Shown here piece after piece: positions 10,262 to 21,029 of a DNA stretch of 64,000 nucleotides. Made by a program: the position numbers and the translations under genes. The notes beneath the pieces are model-generated. The model was not told the DNA's origin. It did not search any database and worked only from the letters and a program-made list of their open reading frames with translations. Each line of letters starts with the position of its first letter. Position 1 is the first letter of the stretch. Location: positions 729,975 to 793,974 of the forward strand of contig CAUYUJ010018571.1 in assembly GCA_963575745.1 (NCBI GenBank), read 5' to 3'. This DNA comes from Prorocentrum cordatum (Eukaryota > Sar > Dinophyceae > Prorocentrales > Prorocentraceae).

Positions 10262-10890
10262 GGTATTTTGTTAATGCGCCCCCATCCCGAACGTGCGGGT
10301 GCATTTCGTTCACGCGTTGTTGCTTGCAACCAAGGGCCATGTAGCCGATTTCAAGCTTGTTCTAGTTTCGAACCCAGCGCTGAGTCCGAGTCCAATACAA
10401 TCCGCATGTCTGCCCAGCCCAGACGATCGCTGGGCACGCGCCGCAACGGTCTGGACGGCCAGAGATAGCATACCCATTCACTCAAAATGGTCCCTCCCGA
10501 GACTTGGCGGAGGTTGCATTTGAACCCAGTTGTTGTCCTCACGCGGAGCCCGCAAATTTTCAGAGTTGCGTCCAGCCGTGGCGGCTATATACGACTTTGA
10601 CCCGTTGTGATCGCGCAGAGACCGTCGACGCGCAGACCCCTCCTTTCCTTGCCTGGGCCCCGAGGCGCGGCGGGGCTCGGCTTTTGTCTGACATGCCATC
10701 TCATGTCTCTCTGATCTGAAAGGGCGCGTTAGGCCTGAAATGCCCAGGGGTATCGTCAAGGCCACGTCGGGCCAGAATCCCCAGCGGGATTTCCAAGGCC
10801 TCGTCGGGCCAAAATCCCTAGGGCTCTTCCTGGGGCTATGTGATGCCCAAATCGCCGCTGCACTGAAGGAGCTCGAGATCTTAATTTTTT
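10262..10890 (+). repeat. Dispersed ~600-bp repeat L, copy 1
   Basis: Blocks shared with L3 (17466-18165) include GCTTGCAACCA, GTTCTAGTTTCGAACCCAGC, GAGTCCAATACAATCCGCA, GGAGGTTGCATTTGAACCC, GTCCAGCCGTGGCGGC, GACCGTCGACGC and GGGCCAAAATCCC. The second half is shared with L2 as well. No coding capacity. It is a decayed dispersed element of unknown class. Confidence 0.8.
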
Positions 10891-10967
10891 CCCCAAACAG
10901 CTTGCTGAACAGGGTGCTGTTGTGATAGAAGCTAGCTCCGGCCGAGGGAATTCAAAGCAGAGACGTC

Positions 10968-11420
10968 CTCAAACAAATTTGGTGGTCCGGGCCGTTTCGC
11001 CTGAGACATCCTCGCAACTCTCGTTTCTGAGTTGTCCAGGATTGGGCGTTTCGCGTGAGACATCTTCCAAACTCTGAGTTCCCAGATGCCGCGCAAGAGG
11101 TGGTCCGGCTCGTTTCGCTTGAGACATCCTCGAAACTCTGAGCTTTTCCAGATGCCGCGCGAGAGGTGGTCCGGCCCGTTTCGCCTGAGACGTCCTCCAA
11201 ACTCTGAGCTCCCAGATGCCGCGCACGACGTGGTCCAGCCCTTCTCGCCTGAGACATCCTCGCAATTCTGAGCTCTGAGATGCCCTGCTCGAGGTGGTCT
11301 GGCCCGTCTCGCCTGAGACATCCTCGCAGTTCTGAGCTCTGAGATGCCGTGCGCAAGGTGGTCCGGCCCGTTTCGCACAAGACATTCTCGCAAATCTGAG
11401 CTTCCAGATGCCGCGCAAGA
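10968..11420 (+). repeat. 64-66 bp satellite N, array 1
   Basis: About seven units start with GTGGTCC(G/A)GCCCGTTTCGC, followed by CTGAGACATCCTCGCAACTC and TGAGCTCTGAGATGCCGCGC. GTGGTCC words fall at about 11100, 11166, 11230, 11294 and 11358, giving 64-66 bp spacing. Minus-strand frames show DVSGETGRTTS-like repeats produced by the array. Confidence 0.85.
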
Positions 11421-11444
11421 GGATGCCCCAGAGAGCTTCAGGAG

Positions 11445-11755
11445 GCCGCAAGACGCCCAGGACAGGCCCCAGGGGTCCCCAGGAGATTCCCAGGAGGCTC
11501 CCAGGAGGCCCCAGGAGGCCCCCTATCAGAACGTGTCAAGTTGATACACATCTGGTGTCAAGTTGATACACAGCTGGCCCCCCCATACTGGGGGCCCAGA
11601 TGGCCACATGTTAGATATCCCCCCCTGGGAGCCCCAAGAGGCTTCAGGAAGCCCCAGGTGGGGTCCAGGAGGGCACAGGAGGCCCAGGAGGAAGCCCCAG
11701 GAGGTCCCCAGGAGGCCCCAGGAGGCCCCAGGAGGCCCCAGGAGGCCCCCGCAAC
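11445..11755 (+). repeat. CCAGGAGGCCC minisatellite (family T variant)
   Basis: Tandem 10-11 bp CCAGGAGGCCC words occur at 11445-11525 and 11625-11755, the opposite orientation of the GGGGCCTCTTG arrays. They are split by about 100 bp containing a duplicated 19-bp GTGTCAAGTTGATACACA word (11536 and 11557). The array separates the two satellite N arrays. Confidence 0.7.
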
Positions 11756-11935
11756 TCGGAGCTCTGAGACGCCGCGCTCGATGTGGTCCGGCCCGTTTCG
11801 CCTGAGACTTCCTCGCAGCACGTTTCGCCTGAGACATCGTCGCAACTCTGGGGTCCGAGATGCCGCTCGCGAGGTGGTCCAGCCCGTTACGCTGGAGACA
11901 TCCACGCAACTCTGGGCTCCGAGAAGTCGTCCGGG
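11756..11935 (+). repeat. Satellite N, array 2
   Basis: About 2.7 further units (GTGGTCCGGCCCGTTTCGCC, GAGACATCGTCGCAACTCTG) in the same orientation as array 1. The GGCCC minisatellite therefore looks inserted into, or expanded within, one original array. A short AGG/AGA run follows at 11938-11975. Confidence 0.8.
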
Positions 11936-12074
11936 ATGAAGAGGAGAAGGAGGAGGAGGAGAAGAAGGAGGATCGACCTTGGAAACCGCAGTGGGTTTAA
12001 ACACCTTGTTTGGGGATACTGCACTCCGGCTATAATTTCCTGTGATCGCACGGCTATTAGAAACCAATTTATTC

Positions 12075-12555
12075 AAAGTGTCTGGCGGAGGTTGCATTTG
12101 AACCAATGTTTGCCCATCACGTGGAGCCCGCCAGTTTTCAGAGTTGCGGCCAGCCGTGGCGGCGAGGGCTCCCTCGAGGCCGCGAACACAGACCGTCAAC
12201 GCACCGACGACATGATCTCTGGGCCCTTCCTCCCCTACCCGTCTTGTCTGAGCCCCGAGGCGCTGCGGGGTTTGGCATGTGTCTGCCATGGTATCCATGG
12301 CGTGCCTGATATGAAATGGCACAGCAGGCACAAAATCGCCAGCACTACTTCCAAGGCCCAAGTCGGGCCAAAATCCCCCAGCGGGATTCCCGAGGCCACG
12401 TCAAAAAGTCCTGGGGCTATTCTGCGACCCCTTGTGGTCAACATGCCCGGTGCACTTAAAGGAGCTCTAATTGTAGCGTCATGTTCCTTTGTTCGGGCGG
12501 TCGTCTGGCCTCCCACGGTCCTGGGGCCAGGGCCTCTTGAGGCCCATGTCGTCCG
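12075..12555 (+). repeat. Dispersed repeat L, copy 2 (5' truncated)
   Basis: From TGGCGGAGGTTGCATTTGAA (about 12085) it follows L1/L3 through CCAGCCGTGGCGGCGAGGGC, GACCGTCAACGCACCGAC, TCTGCCATG, CGGGCCAAAATCCC, GCACTTAAAGGAGCTC and CTGGGGCCAGGGCCTCTTGA. It lacks the GCTTGCAACC...CCAATCCGC 5' part. The 681-residue open frame crossing it is an accident. Confidence 0.8.
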
Positions 12556-13030
12556 CTGCACCAAATGGGGTCAAAGTGTAGCGGTGCGGTTGTGCTTTGT
12601 GCTTCCCCCTTCCTTCCCACCCTCTGCTTCCTGCTTCTTTAATTATTATACTGCCGTCTTGTGTCCCCCCTCCTCCCTTTCCCCCTTTTTTTCCCTGGCG
12701 CCTTCCTGTTCCATGCGTTCTGAAACTCGCCCATGTTCTTCCCGCACTCTCCTCTTCCTCCTGTTTCCTGGCGCCCTCATTTCCTGCCTCCTCCTTGATC
12801 TCTTCTATATCCTGCTCTCTCCTCCTTTGTTTCTTCGAAGTCCTGCATGCCTCCAGAGTCTTCACGTTATCCCGATGGGATCGGCATTACTTAGATCGTT
12901 TCGGCGAGGCCGCCAGGGCAGCCCTTATTCTTGTCCACGTCGGTCGTGGCGTGCACTGCGCTGTTTTTGGGGAAGAGCCACTGCCATCACCCACGGCCAT
13001 TGTGACTCGAGCATTGGTCGGGATCTGGTG
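12556..13030. other. Pyrimidine-rich stretch, nothing recognised
   Basis: 12600-12880 is C/T-rich (CTTCCTCC-type words) and gives hydrophobic open frames by composition only. Protein-like composition begins at about 13030. Confidence 0.5.
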
Positions 13031-13031
13031 G

Positions 13032-13830
13032 GTTCGAGTGTTTCCAGCTCGGACGAGAAGGCTTTGCCTTGTGGCCTGCCGATGGGGAGAGGCGACGGCT
13101 GCCATGGGGCTCCCACGTTCACTCCAGTCTCTGAGGTGGAGTTCTTGCACTTGGACAGGGTCCGGGAGGGCACCTGGCAGGTGACGCATTCGATCACGCA
13201 CGAGACTCGCACGTTGCAGGGGGGCCACTTCGAGATAGAGGTAGACGATGACGATGACACCGCGCGCGTGTTCTCTGTGCCCGCGGACCCCATGGATGAG
13301 CCCGACACGTACTTCACGTCCGAGTTAGTCCAGAAGACGGTCGTGAAGGACAAGCAGGGCTGCCTTTACATTCGGAGTGCGGATGGGTCGACACAGCCCG
13401 TAAACGCTTTGAAGGTGCAGCACTGCGAGGGCACCGCGACGGTCCACCTGGGGGTTACGTCCTCATGGTGGGACTTCGACGTTTACGCGTTCATCAAGCC
13501 TCGCACGGGCAAACAGCAGCTCTACTGGCCAGCCCTGGCCACGCACAGCGCAACAGGCATGACGAAGTACGGTGGGAGAGCATCCACGTGGCTCCAGCAT
13601 CAACATTCCAAATGGGCAAAAGGATCCGCAAGCTGCCGCTGCGCCCGCCCCCCCCCCCCCGTAGGTTCCTTGGTCGAGTTGGTGGGCGTTCGCGGAAAAG
13701 TGCGCGCCGAGATAGGGCCCGCGCCTGGAATCATGGCCATGCGCATGGCCATTCAGTGCCGCCCACGCCCAAACTTGAACAGGTGTGTGTGTGTGTGTTT
13801 GAACGCGGTTCGGCATGCCATGTGGTAGCA
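13032..13830 (+). pseudogene. Decayed coding region, unknown protein, part 1
   Basis: The in-frame stretch 13050-13620 reads like a genuine protein: TFTPVSEVEFLHLDRVREGT..., a GGHFEIEVDDDDDTARVF acidic turn, SELVQKTVVKDKQGCLYIRS, WWDFDVYAFIKPRTGKQQLY. G/C-ending codons predominate. The frame is lost in a C-run at about 13651-13662, and similar-quality fragments continue to 16.4 kb in shifting frames. I do not recognise the family. A multi-exon gene would also explain the frame changes. Confidence 0.4.
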
Positions 13831-14229
13831 TGCCACCGGGTTCGCTTGGACCGACTGTGAAGCTTCAGTTGGTTTTCCCAGCCCGAGGGCAGCCGACCAG
13901 CTTCGACAGCGCAACTGACGGAGCGGATTGCGCCTTCATCTCGGCCAGGCGAATTTGCGACGTTGACTGCGCGTGCTGGCCAGATGGGGCCAACGATTTG
14001 AGTCTCGATCTTCTTGGGGGTATGGGGTTTGTGCTTCGAGATGGTGTTTATTGGCTCACGTCTTCAATCGCTCTATGCCTGGGCCCAGTGCGGGCGAGAC
14101 GGATGTCATGACATCGTTTTGCTCCAACCTGGTAGTATTCCACGCACGGAATTTCTGGGAAGCGCAAACAGTTGTTGGAGGCTTGGGATACGTGTTTGGC
14201 AACTCCATGCTTGGGCCCGTGTGATTTCT

Positions 14230-14743
14230 TGTCGATCCTCGGAAACTGGGTCGCCATGGACCCCTTGCACGGCGGCCTCATGTACAAGAAGCCGCAGGAG
14301 GCGGCCATGATGATCCCGAAGTCTTTCATCGACCTCTTCGTCCGCGGCGTCGGAGGCGTCGAGTTCGTTGTGTACGTTGCCGCGGAGTGGGCGCCGACCT
14401 GGCCGAGTTCCGATGGCATTGGGGCGCAGTCGTTCACGGCGCGCGTTGATGACCAAGGCCTCGTGGACAGGGTTTGGAGCAGACCAGCGTGAAACGCGGG
14501 GTTGGCAAGCTTTTCAAGACATGGCTCTGCTCCGTGATGCCGCTCATCGCTGAGTATGCTCAGGGCAACAACAGCGATGCGGGCTTCCGTCTCCCCCTCG
14601 ACATCCTGGTCACCAGGTGGCCATCCAACCTGCGTCGTTCCGTGGATCAGGTCACGTACGCAATTGCCAGGGGCGCGAGGGGGCTGGCCTGGAGCCCCCA
14701 GAGACCGTCACGTTCAAATCGTCACATGAAGTTTTTGAATTGA
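14230..14743 (+). pseudogene. Decayed coding region, unknown protein, part 2 (frameshift)
   Basis: 14254-14470 encodes MDPLHGGLMYKKPQEAAMM... SFIDLFVRGVGGVEFVVYVA... TARVDDQGLVDRVW. After a one-base slip near 14475 the sense continues as EQTSVKRGVGKLFKTWLCSV MPLIAEYAQGNNSDAG... LDILVTRWPSNLRRSVDQVT, with no stop for about 270 bases. The two halves fit one protein with a single frameshift. Composition suggests a soluble alpha/beta protein, family unknown. It is probably part of the same locus as 13.0-13.8 and 15.4-16.4 kb. Confidence 0.4.
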
Positions 14744-15435
14744 ACACATCGCCCAAGTGCGCCTCATACTTGCTCAGTTGCGTCGAAGTCAGCGCAGAGC
14801 AACAGTGCTTCTCTTTCGCGACGGAGCATGCCCAGGTAGGCATCCCAGTGACGAGCAGCACGATCACGTTGATCAGCAGCCACATGTTGGTCTGCCCCAC
14901 CGTGGTTGTGTCGCGGTGAAAACTCCTCCAGGGGCGCTCAGGGAAAGTCAAGCAATTTGTCCTTGGCGGTCGTACCTCGATTCTTGGCGTTGGTGGTATT
15001 GTTTGGTTGTCAACTGATTGTGTTACTACCACCGACGCCGGTTACCACCAAGATCTTTCAGGGTCGTGTCGCCTCTTGCGCACGGTTTTTTGTTTCTTGG
15101 GCGTGGGGGAGGTGGTTCGCGGGGTCGGCGGGGCGCGCCGTCCGCGAGGTTTCGAAGCACGGCGACGACGAGACTCGCCGCAAGCAGGAGGCGGCGGCGA
15201 GGCGGAGGAACTTGTTGGATAACGGATCCTTCGCCACGGCGCGTCATCGCGCGTGGCTGCAGCGAAGCGCCGACGAGGGCACGAACGACTCCTGATGGCC
15301 AGCGACTCTGCACAGCGTGGCCGCGAAGCGGTGGCTCCAGCACGCGGACTTGCAGTGGCTGCGCACAACTACGTTGCCAGGGTGGTCGTTCTTCGCAGTC
15401 AATGACGAATCACCCGCGTCAACCTTGCCATCGAT

Positions 15436-16400
15436 TTGGGATCGGATGGCTTGTGCGCCGCGCGTGGAATGGAATACTATTGGAAGTTCGCGGTCACGAA
15501 GCGGCCCTGTTGGAGCCACGAGGCCCACAAGTCGATGGATGTCGCGCTGAAAGCGGCTGACTTGCAACAGTTTTGGCTCGTCAACCTCATCCGGCTGGAC
15601 GTGAGGCAGGGGCCGCATGACGACGATGCGCGGTTGCACCAGGTTCGCGAGCACATGGCACATTACTTGAAGCGGACGCAGCACAATATGGCGCCCTTGT
15701 TCTCGGACCTCTGCGTCGAGATTGCGGGCGGCTTCGAGCGCAAGGGCATGGTCTTCGACCCCGCCGAGCCCTTGGACCAGCAGGTGTGAACCCACCTGAA
15801 AGCGCGGGAATCGTTTTGCAAAAAGAGCTACACTGCAACTACAACAGGTTCATGGGCTCTTTCTCTGTTGCGGCCGAGCGGCACGCCGATTGGACGTGCG
15901 AGGAGTTCGAGAACGCTGGTGTGCCTGGGGGAGGATTTTTTCAAGAGGGAAGATCCTCCAAGCCTTCATGCTCGAACCTGGCCAGAAGGAGATCGTCGGT
16001 GAGGGGGGCGCCACCACTTCTAACAAGGTTGTGGGCATGGGCGTGTGCCTCATGAAGGACTGCTGCCAAACCACATTGGTGCTCGCGTCGGCGTCCCTGT
16101 CGGGCACTATGAACAAGAGAAAGGTCGGCATCGTCGTGTTCGTGTCCGACTTCGTGACCAAGTGGCACGGCGAGCAGAAAAGGCGGAACAGGTCATTCAA
16201 GGAGAGCTTCGACTGGATGCGGGAGCAGGAAGACGGCCATTATTTCGACCATTGCAAGGACATATGTGGGATTTCGGCCACCGCCGCCACCCCAGGGCGA
16301 TTTCATGCCAGGGAGGCTCCCATCGTGTCCCCGGCGGCCGGGGCTTGGCGCTCCTGGATCTCGAGCCCGTGGCGGAATCTGTGTCGACACTGTGCTATGG
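15436..16400 (+). pseudogene. Decayed coding region, unknown protein, part 3
   Basis: 15436-15789 encodes YYWKFAVTKRPCWSHEAHKS MDVALKAADLQQFWLVNLIR..., VREHMAHYLKRTQHNMAPLF SDLCVEIAGGFERKG... to a stop. The sense moves to another frame (QKELHCNYNRFMGSFSVAAE RHADWTCEEFENAG, 15825-15930). It then moves to a third (QAFMLEPGQKEIVGEGGATT..., NKRKVGIVVFVSDFVTKWHG, ESFDWMREQEDGHYFDHC, 15960-16270). At least two indels or introns intervene. No domain is recognised. Confidence 0.4.
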
Positions 16401-17466
16401 CCACGGATGTGCACAGCGTGGTGCGCTCGTGCTGCGACAGCTTAGGTTGCCGCAGCATTGCTTTGGGCACCCTGTTGCTGGGATGGCGTCCTTGCGCGGG
16501 TTCAGCAAGTCCTGCTCATTATGCCCCGCCTGGGAGCTGCAGCAGTGCACGTTGCGCCCAGGATCCTCTTTGGTCGGTTCGCACCAGCTTGCCATTCACC
16601 GCATCAGCGGTCACAATGCTGGCAACCTGGCTCCGGACCTTTCTATGGGGCGCGCGCCCGAAATACAACCTTGGCAAACAGCCTCATTCCTCCTACCGCT
16701 GCCTTCCTCTCTCCATTCTCCCTTGCTTTCGCCTCGCTGCTCTCTTTCCCCAGACAATGCTTTCGAATGGGGGCTCTCCCTTTGCGTTCTAAGGATTCGG
16801 ATGGGTCCGTCGATGTTTCGCCTCGTTGATGCCGCGCCGCCTTGATGCCGTCTCGTTGCCGCCTCGTGCGCCCAGAGGGTCCACCAGCGCGGCCCCCCCC
16901 TTCCAAATCTCATCTTCGGTGTACCCGCCCACCCGCGCATCCGCGCAGGCTGAACCCCTTGCGTGCGCATCCGTGCGCCATGCGACACGGAGCTCGCACA
17001 ACGCTGCGCGCACATCGCGGCGCAATACTATGACGTTTGCGGCCCACCATGGCTAACGTGTTATCTTGCGTTGCTGAATTTCTGCCCCCGTAGCGCAGCG
17101 CCAAGATTTCAGATCAGGATGCCGCCACACCACCACGCGCAGAAGTCAGGACTGTCCGAGGTAAGGGGTCGCGTCCCGCGAGCGTGGCCGAAACTCAACG
17201 GCGACACCCCCAGAAGGTCGCACTCGGGCGTCAGGGAGGAGGAGAGTGACAAGGACGAGGAGGAGGACGAGGAGGAGGAGGAGGGAATCAACAGTGCAGA
17301 AGCCACAACCGTTTGTCAAGGGTCCAGCTGCGACAAACCATGGCACGGGGCAAAAGTTTGACAACGCCGGAGAGTTGAGGAGGCGATGGGGGAGGAGAAA
17401 CGGTAAGGTGAGGCGGGAATTCGGGTGGTTATTCGCAAACTCGCATTGTTTTGGGTCGCGTTGAGG
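16400..17466. other. No gene; one GGGTCCGTCGATGTTTCGCC repeat copy and a GAG-rich run
   Basis: 16790-16900 is a copy of the 9.1-9.5 kb repeat. A purine-rich GAGGAGGAC run at 17236-17285 gives an acidic frame (EEDEEEEE). Nothing else is recognised. Confidence 0.5.
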
Positions 17467-18165
17467 ATTTTTAACACGCCCGCCCTGCGAAGGTTGGGGA
17501 GGGGGGCAACTTTGTTAACGCGTTTTGCTTGCAACCAGGGAACGTTTGACTGGTATCCAGCTTATTCTAGTTTTGAACCCACCGCTGAACCCGAGTCCAA
17601 TCCAATCCGCACGTCTACCCAAGATAAACAAAAGCTTGGCACATACCGTGACGGTCTGTACGGCCAGTGACCCGAAAACAGTTCAATTGAAAGGGCCCTT
17701 CCAAAGATTAGGGGGAGGTTGCAGTTGAACCTTGTTTTTTTCCTCACGTGGGGCCCGCAAGTGTGGAGTTACGTCCAGCCGTAGCGGCGAAGGCTCCCTT
17801 AGGGCCCTGGGCATAGACCGTCAACGCATCGACTCCGTGACATGATCTCTTGACCCCCTCCGAGCCCCCAGGCGCGTTTGGCTTGGGTCTGCCATGCCAG
17901 CTGTGGTCCGTCTGATCCGAAATGGCGCCTCAGGCCAAAGTCACCAACACCACTTCCAAGGCCCACGTCGGGCTAAAATCCCCGGTGGGATTCCCGAGGC
18001 CTCGTCAGGCCAACGTCGCCACGGTTTTTCTTGGGGTCTTTTGATGCCCAAATCCCTTATGCACTTAAAGAGCTCTCAAGCGCAGCGTTTTTTATGTTCT
18101 TTGTCTTGATGGCAACCGGGCCTCCCGCGGCCCTGGAGCCAGGGCCTGTTGAGGCCCTCGGATAG
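17466..18165 (+). repeat. Dispersed repeat L, copy 3 (most complete)
   Basis: Collinear with L1 from AACGCGTTTTGCTTGCAACC through GTTTTGAACCCACCGCTGAA, GAGTCCAATCCAATCCGCAC, GGGAGGTTGCAGTTGAACC and GACCGTCAACGCATCGAC. It is collinear with L2 to CTGGAGCCAGGGCCTGTTGA. It ends at about 18165, within a few bases of the start of the copia-like coding fragment. Confidence 0.8.
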
Positions 18166-18170
18166 ATCAC

Positions 18171-19112
18171 GATAAATTCACCAAACAATTTCGCCCAATA
18201 CAGCATCTAGAATTCACGGGCGCTGTAGCAAAAACGAAGGCAACGAAGACCGTATCCGACATGTTCCTCAGTTAACGTGGCTCCTTGGCGTATGCATGGG
18301 TCACTCAAGTGTGGTAAGTGGTATACGTGGTATTCCGACAACGTGCACAGGAGCCCGCAAACCTCCAAGCTCGCAGACTTAACGCTGTCACACGCAAACT
18401 TCAGCAACGACCACAGAATACGACATTTCAAATTATGACTCCGACAGGAGAAGTGGATCTTCTCAGTGACTCAGGATACCGTCGCCTTAAGGGGGGCGAA
18501 GATGACGTAGTAAAGGGATATGTCATCCGAAGGGCCAACCTTGTACTGCGCGGACACGCGCCCAATGGCAAGGCAGTAGTACATATGATTGATGCATCTT
18601 GCATGCCGCATCGCTTGCTGGTGCGTGCCAGCTACTCAGCGGAAACACTGGCAGCCGCTCGTGATCTTGAGGATTGCTACCCTGCCATCGCTACGCTACA
18701 TGAGCGTAGAGCTGGACCCCTAACGCCCACTCGAGAGAATTCCGGAGCTAGGTTTTCCAGCATTAAGAATGCCATTATTCTTATAGACGTTGAGTCGATC
18801 TTTGAATATTTGTCATGTAAGGACTTGCGTAAGCCGACTGACATGTACTCAGCTGGGACACATCCAGCGGACCAGACAGATGATGGACCGAAGTACAGTT
18901 CATGGCGTACAAGATAAGACCGCTGACGGCCATGCCAAGGGGCGTATCGATCGCGCGTGACTGCTGCAAGTGACGGAAGGCAATCCGTCCTTCAAGTACG
19001 AAGTAAAGCGCATGTCTTATCGAAGCAAGGAAGACAGCGCCGGCATAGGGGCGCCCAGTGCAGGGCCAGCTAACACCAATGAAGACGACGATTCACGCTC
19101 AGACAAGTAATT
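18171..19112 (+). pseudogene. Ty1/copia-like retrotransposon, RNase H and C-terminal end
   Basis: The frame starting at 18171 reads FTKQFRPIQHLEF..., then after two stops VVYVVFRQRAQEPANLQARRLNAV. This resembles the connection region of copia-type polyproteins. It continues into an RNase H-like domain: VDLLSDSGYRR (Asp near residue 51 of the 18318-18917 frame), HMIDASC, and RASYSAETLAAARD with the Glu at 109. A frameshift near 18880 restores the usual tail as QDKTADGHAKGRIDR, then LLQVTEGNPSFKYEVKRMSY and a stop at 19110-19112, corresponding to the W-VDTR-MVADGLTK...KYEVK end of such proteins. Reverse transcriptase, integrase and gag are absent here. Fragment, inactive. Confidence 0.7.
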
Positions 19113-20260
19113 ATCCATGTCCGGACACGGGCATGTACACCTACAGCGTGGTTAGCGTCGCCCGGCCACGGGCATAGACACGCACTGCTTCGCAGCTGCC
19201 AGGAGTGCCCGGACACGGGCATTTGTCTTTTCTGCTTTTACAAGGGAGCAGACCGCTTGGTCACATCCCCTCGCGCGCTGCACTCTTTGACGTCCAGCTC
19301 GCTGGGTGGACGTCCCCCCTTAATTGGCTGTGGGTAGTCATGTGGATTTGCCCGCGACTATCCATAATCGTCTGCGACTGGTCGTGGCGATGTGCCATGA
19401 CCAGCCCCAGTGCTCCGCGCTGCCCTTTCTGCGCATTGGCATTGTGTGCTGTTGGGGACGTTGAACAACAGCCTCCCTATCTTTGTTCTTTACCTGGTTG
19501 AATTAAACAGGACTTGGATCTAGCGTTTGCCACCCCCCCCCCTCCTCCTCCCGACTGAGACGAGGTTCGGTGAGGCTGTATAGCGAGCGCTATATCCGAC
19601 GCTGTTTTGGCTCGAGAGTGCGCAGTCCTACATACTAGGGGGCCTGCCCCGTGTACATATATTCGCGGCTCATAGCAACGGACAAAGGCCACGTCCTTCC
19701 ATGTTCCACCTCCCCATCCCACGGCCTCTCTCTTTCCTCTCGTCTCGTTTCCATCGATGGATGAGTTGCGGGATGCCTCGATGCGTCGCCGACGTCGTCC
19801 TAAGAGTGGGGTTCCCAACTTAAAACCTCATGGTCAAGGCCTGCACCCTTATTTTTCCACTGCCGGGATTTGCCCGGGACATGCCCAGGACCTGCCCGGG
19901 ATCTTGACGAGGCCTTGTTGGAGGGCGAAAAAAGGGGTTCGCAACGGGGGGTCTTCAATGGGGGTTGAATGGCCCATGCATGCTCAGTGTATCGCTCATG
20001 TATGTGATCGGGCAGGCTTGGCATCCAATGTTGGCGGTCATGGGGGGCCAGTCGTTCGTGCCCGCGCGTTGCCCGCGCGGGCACGCGCGCCGTCCATCCA
20101 TGATCGTTCACGCGTGCGGCCGTTCTTGCATATTGCGCGTGGGGAGGCGAAGTGGAACGCAAGTGCGTCTTGATTGTTCGATTGGTGATCGCGCATGTTC
20201 TCAATCGATGACTTATCGACCCCCCAGAACATATTTGGAATGGGTCCCGCGAGTTTCATG
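19113..20260. other. Possible 3' flank or LTR remnant of the copia-like fragment; no gene
   Basis: The words GTCCGGACACGGGCATG (19129) and GCCCGGACACGGGCATTTG (19207) form a short direct repeat just after the coding end and might be part of an LTR. No second LTR is available for comparison. The rest of the stretch shows nothing recognisable. Confidence 0.3.
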
Positions 20261-20480
20261 AAAAGTGCAATCACATTGTCGTTTTTCCCAGAATGTGAAT
20301 TCACATGTTTCTTCTTCCCCCAAAAAATCACATTCTGGCCCCTTCCTAAAGATTTTTTTAAAACAAAATTCCAAAATGTGAATTCACATGCTCCTTCTTT
20401 CCAAAGTGTGAGTTCACATTTTCCTTTTCCCCAAGATGTGAATTCACATTTTTCCCCAAATTCACATTTTGCCCTGGCCT
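20260..20480 (+). repeat. Array of ATGTGAATTCACAT palindromes
   Basis: Perfect 14-bp palindromes ATGTGAATTCACAT are at about 20293, 20378 and 20434. A one-base variant (GTGTGAGTTCACAT) is at about 20406, and half copies (AATCACATT, AATTCACATT) at about 20265, 20325 and 20457. Between them are T/C-rich CTTTTCCCC-type spacers. Spacings run from about 28 to 85 bp. Confidence 0.75.
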
Positions 20481-20688
20481 TCCAGACCACCAAAACTGCG
20501 GCGCAGTGTTCCGCATGTCAGGATGGCTGGGCAGACTTTGACACTCACCTCACCGCTTCCGGTTGTTCCAACCTTTTTTTTTGCGCCCTGTGCAAACGGG
20601 GAACTTCAATTGAGGACGCATCGCCCATCTATGGCCCGTAAAGACCATTGCTGGGACCGTGCGCCTGGCCCCCACTTTCACCCCACAG

Positions 20689-20860
20689 CCTTGCCGGGAC
20701 TTGCGGGGGTGCGTTTCGCCCGGGGACCCCCAGGGGCGGCTCCGCGCGTGCGAATTAAAAATGTGGTTAACCAGTTACCAGAGATCTGACGTTGGCCCCT
20801 TGGCCCTTGGCAATTTGCACTTAATATTGCACGCCCTTGGCCCTTCGGGCCGGCGAATTT
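20689..20860 (+). repeat. Dispersed repeat shared with 45.29-45.44 kb
   Basis: CTTGCCGGGACTTGCGG..., CGGGGACCCCCAGGGGC, CCGCGCG-GCGAA, CAGTTACCAGAGATCT and CGGGCCGGCGAATTT occur in the same order at 45290-45435. There they form the right end of the filler carried by element C3. Confidence 0.6.
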
Positions 20861-21029
20861 CTGACGTTTCGCGCGTCCCCGCCAGCCCGCCCAAAAACGG
20901 CGGCGGTGGCCAGACAGAAGATAACCGTCACACGAAAGGTCGCGAACACTCAGAGCAGGTCCTTAGGAGAAAGTGGCATCGGTCTACCTATATCTATATA
21001 TAGAAACAACGGTTTGTTTTCTAAGGACG

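Noticed and set aside
9687-10274. 195-residue LVGLVGL frame as a membrane protein
   Set aside because: Entirely made by the GGGCTCGTA minisatellite.
11783-13828. 681-residue open frame
   Set aside because: It runs through satellite N, repeat L2 and pyrimidine-rich DNA before entering the coding-like part. Only about 13050-13620 has protein-like composition.
18981-19112. A separate small gene
   Set aside because: The frame LLQVTEGNPSFKYEVKRMSY is the expected C-terminal tail of the copia-like protein after a frameshift, not an independent gene.
19587-19612. Possible relic of the dinoflagellate spliced leader (CCGACGCTGTTTTGGCTCGAG)
   Set aside because: About 5 mismatches in 21 positions to the leader as I know it; a similar GCTGTTTTGGCTCG word occurs at 51.14 kb. 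Not convincing.
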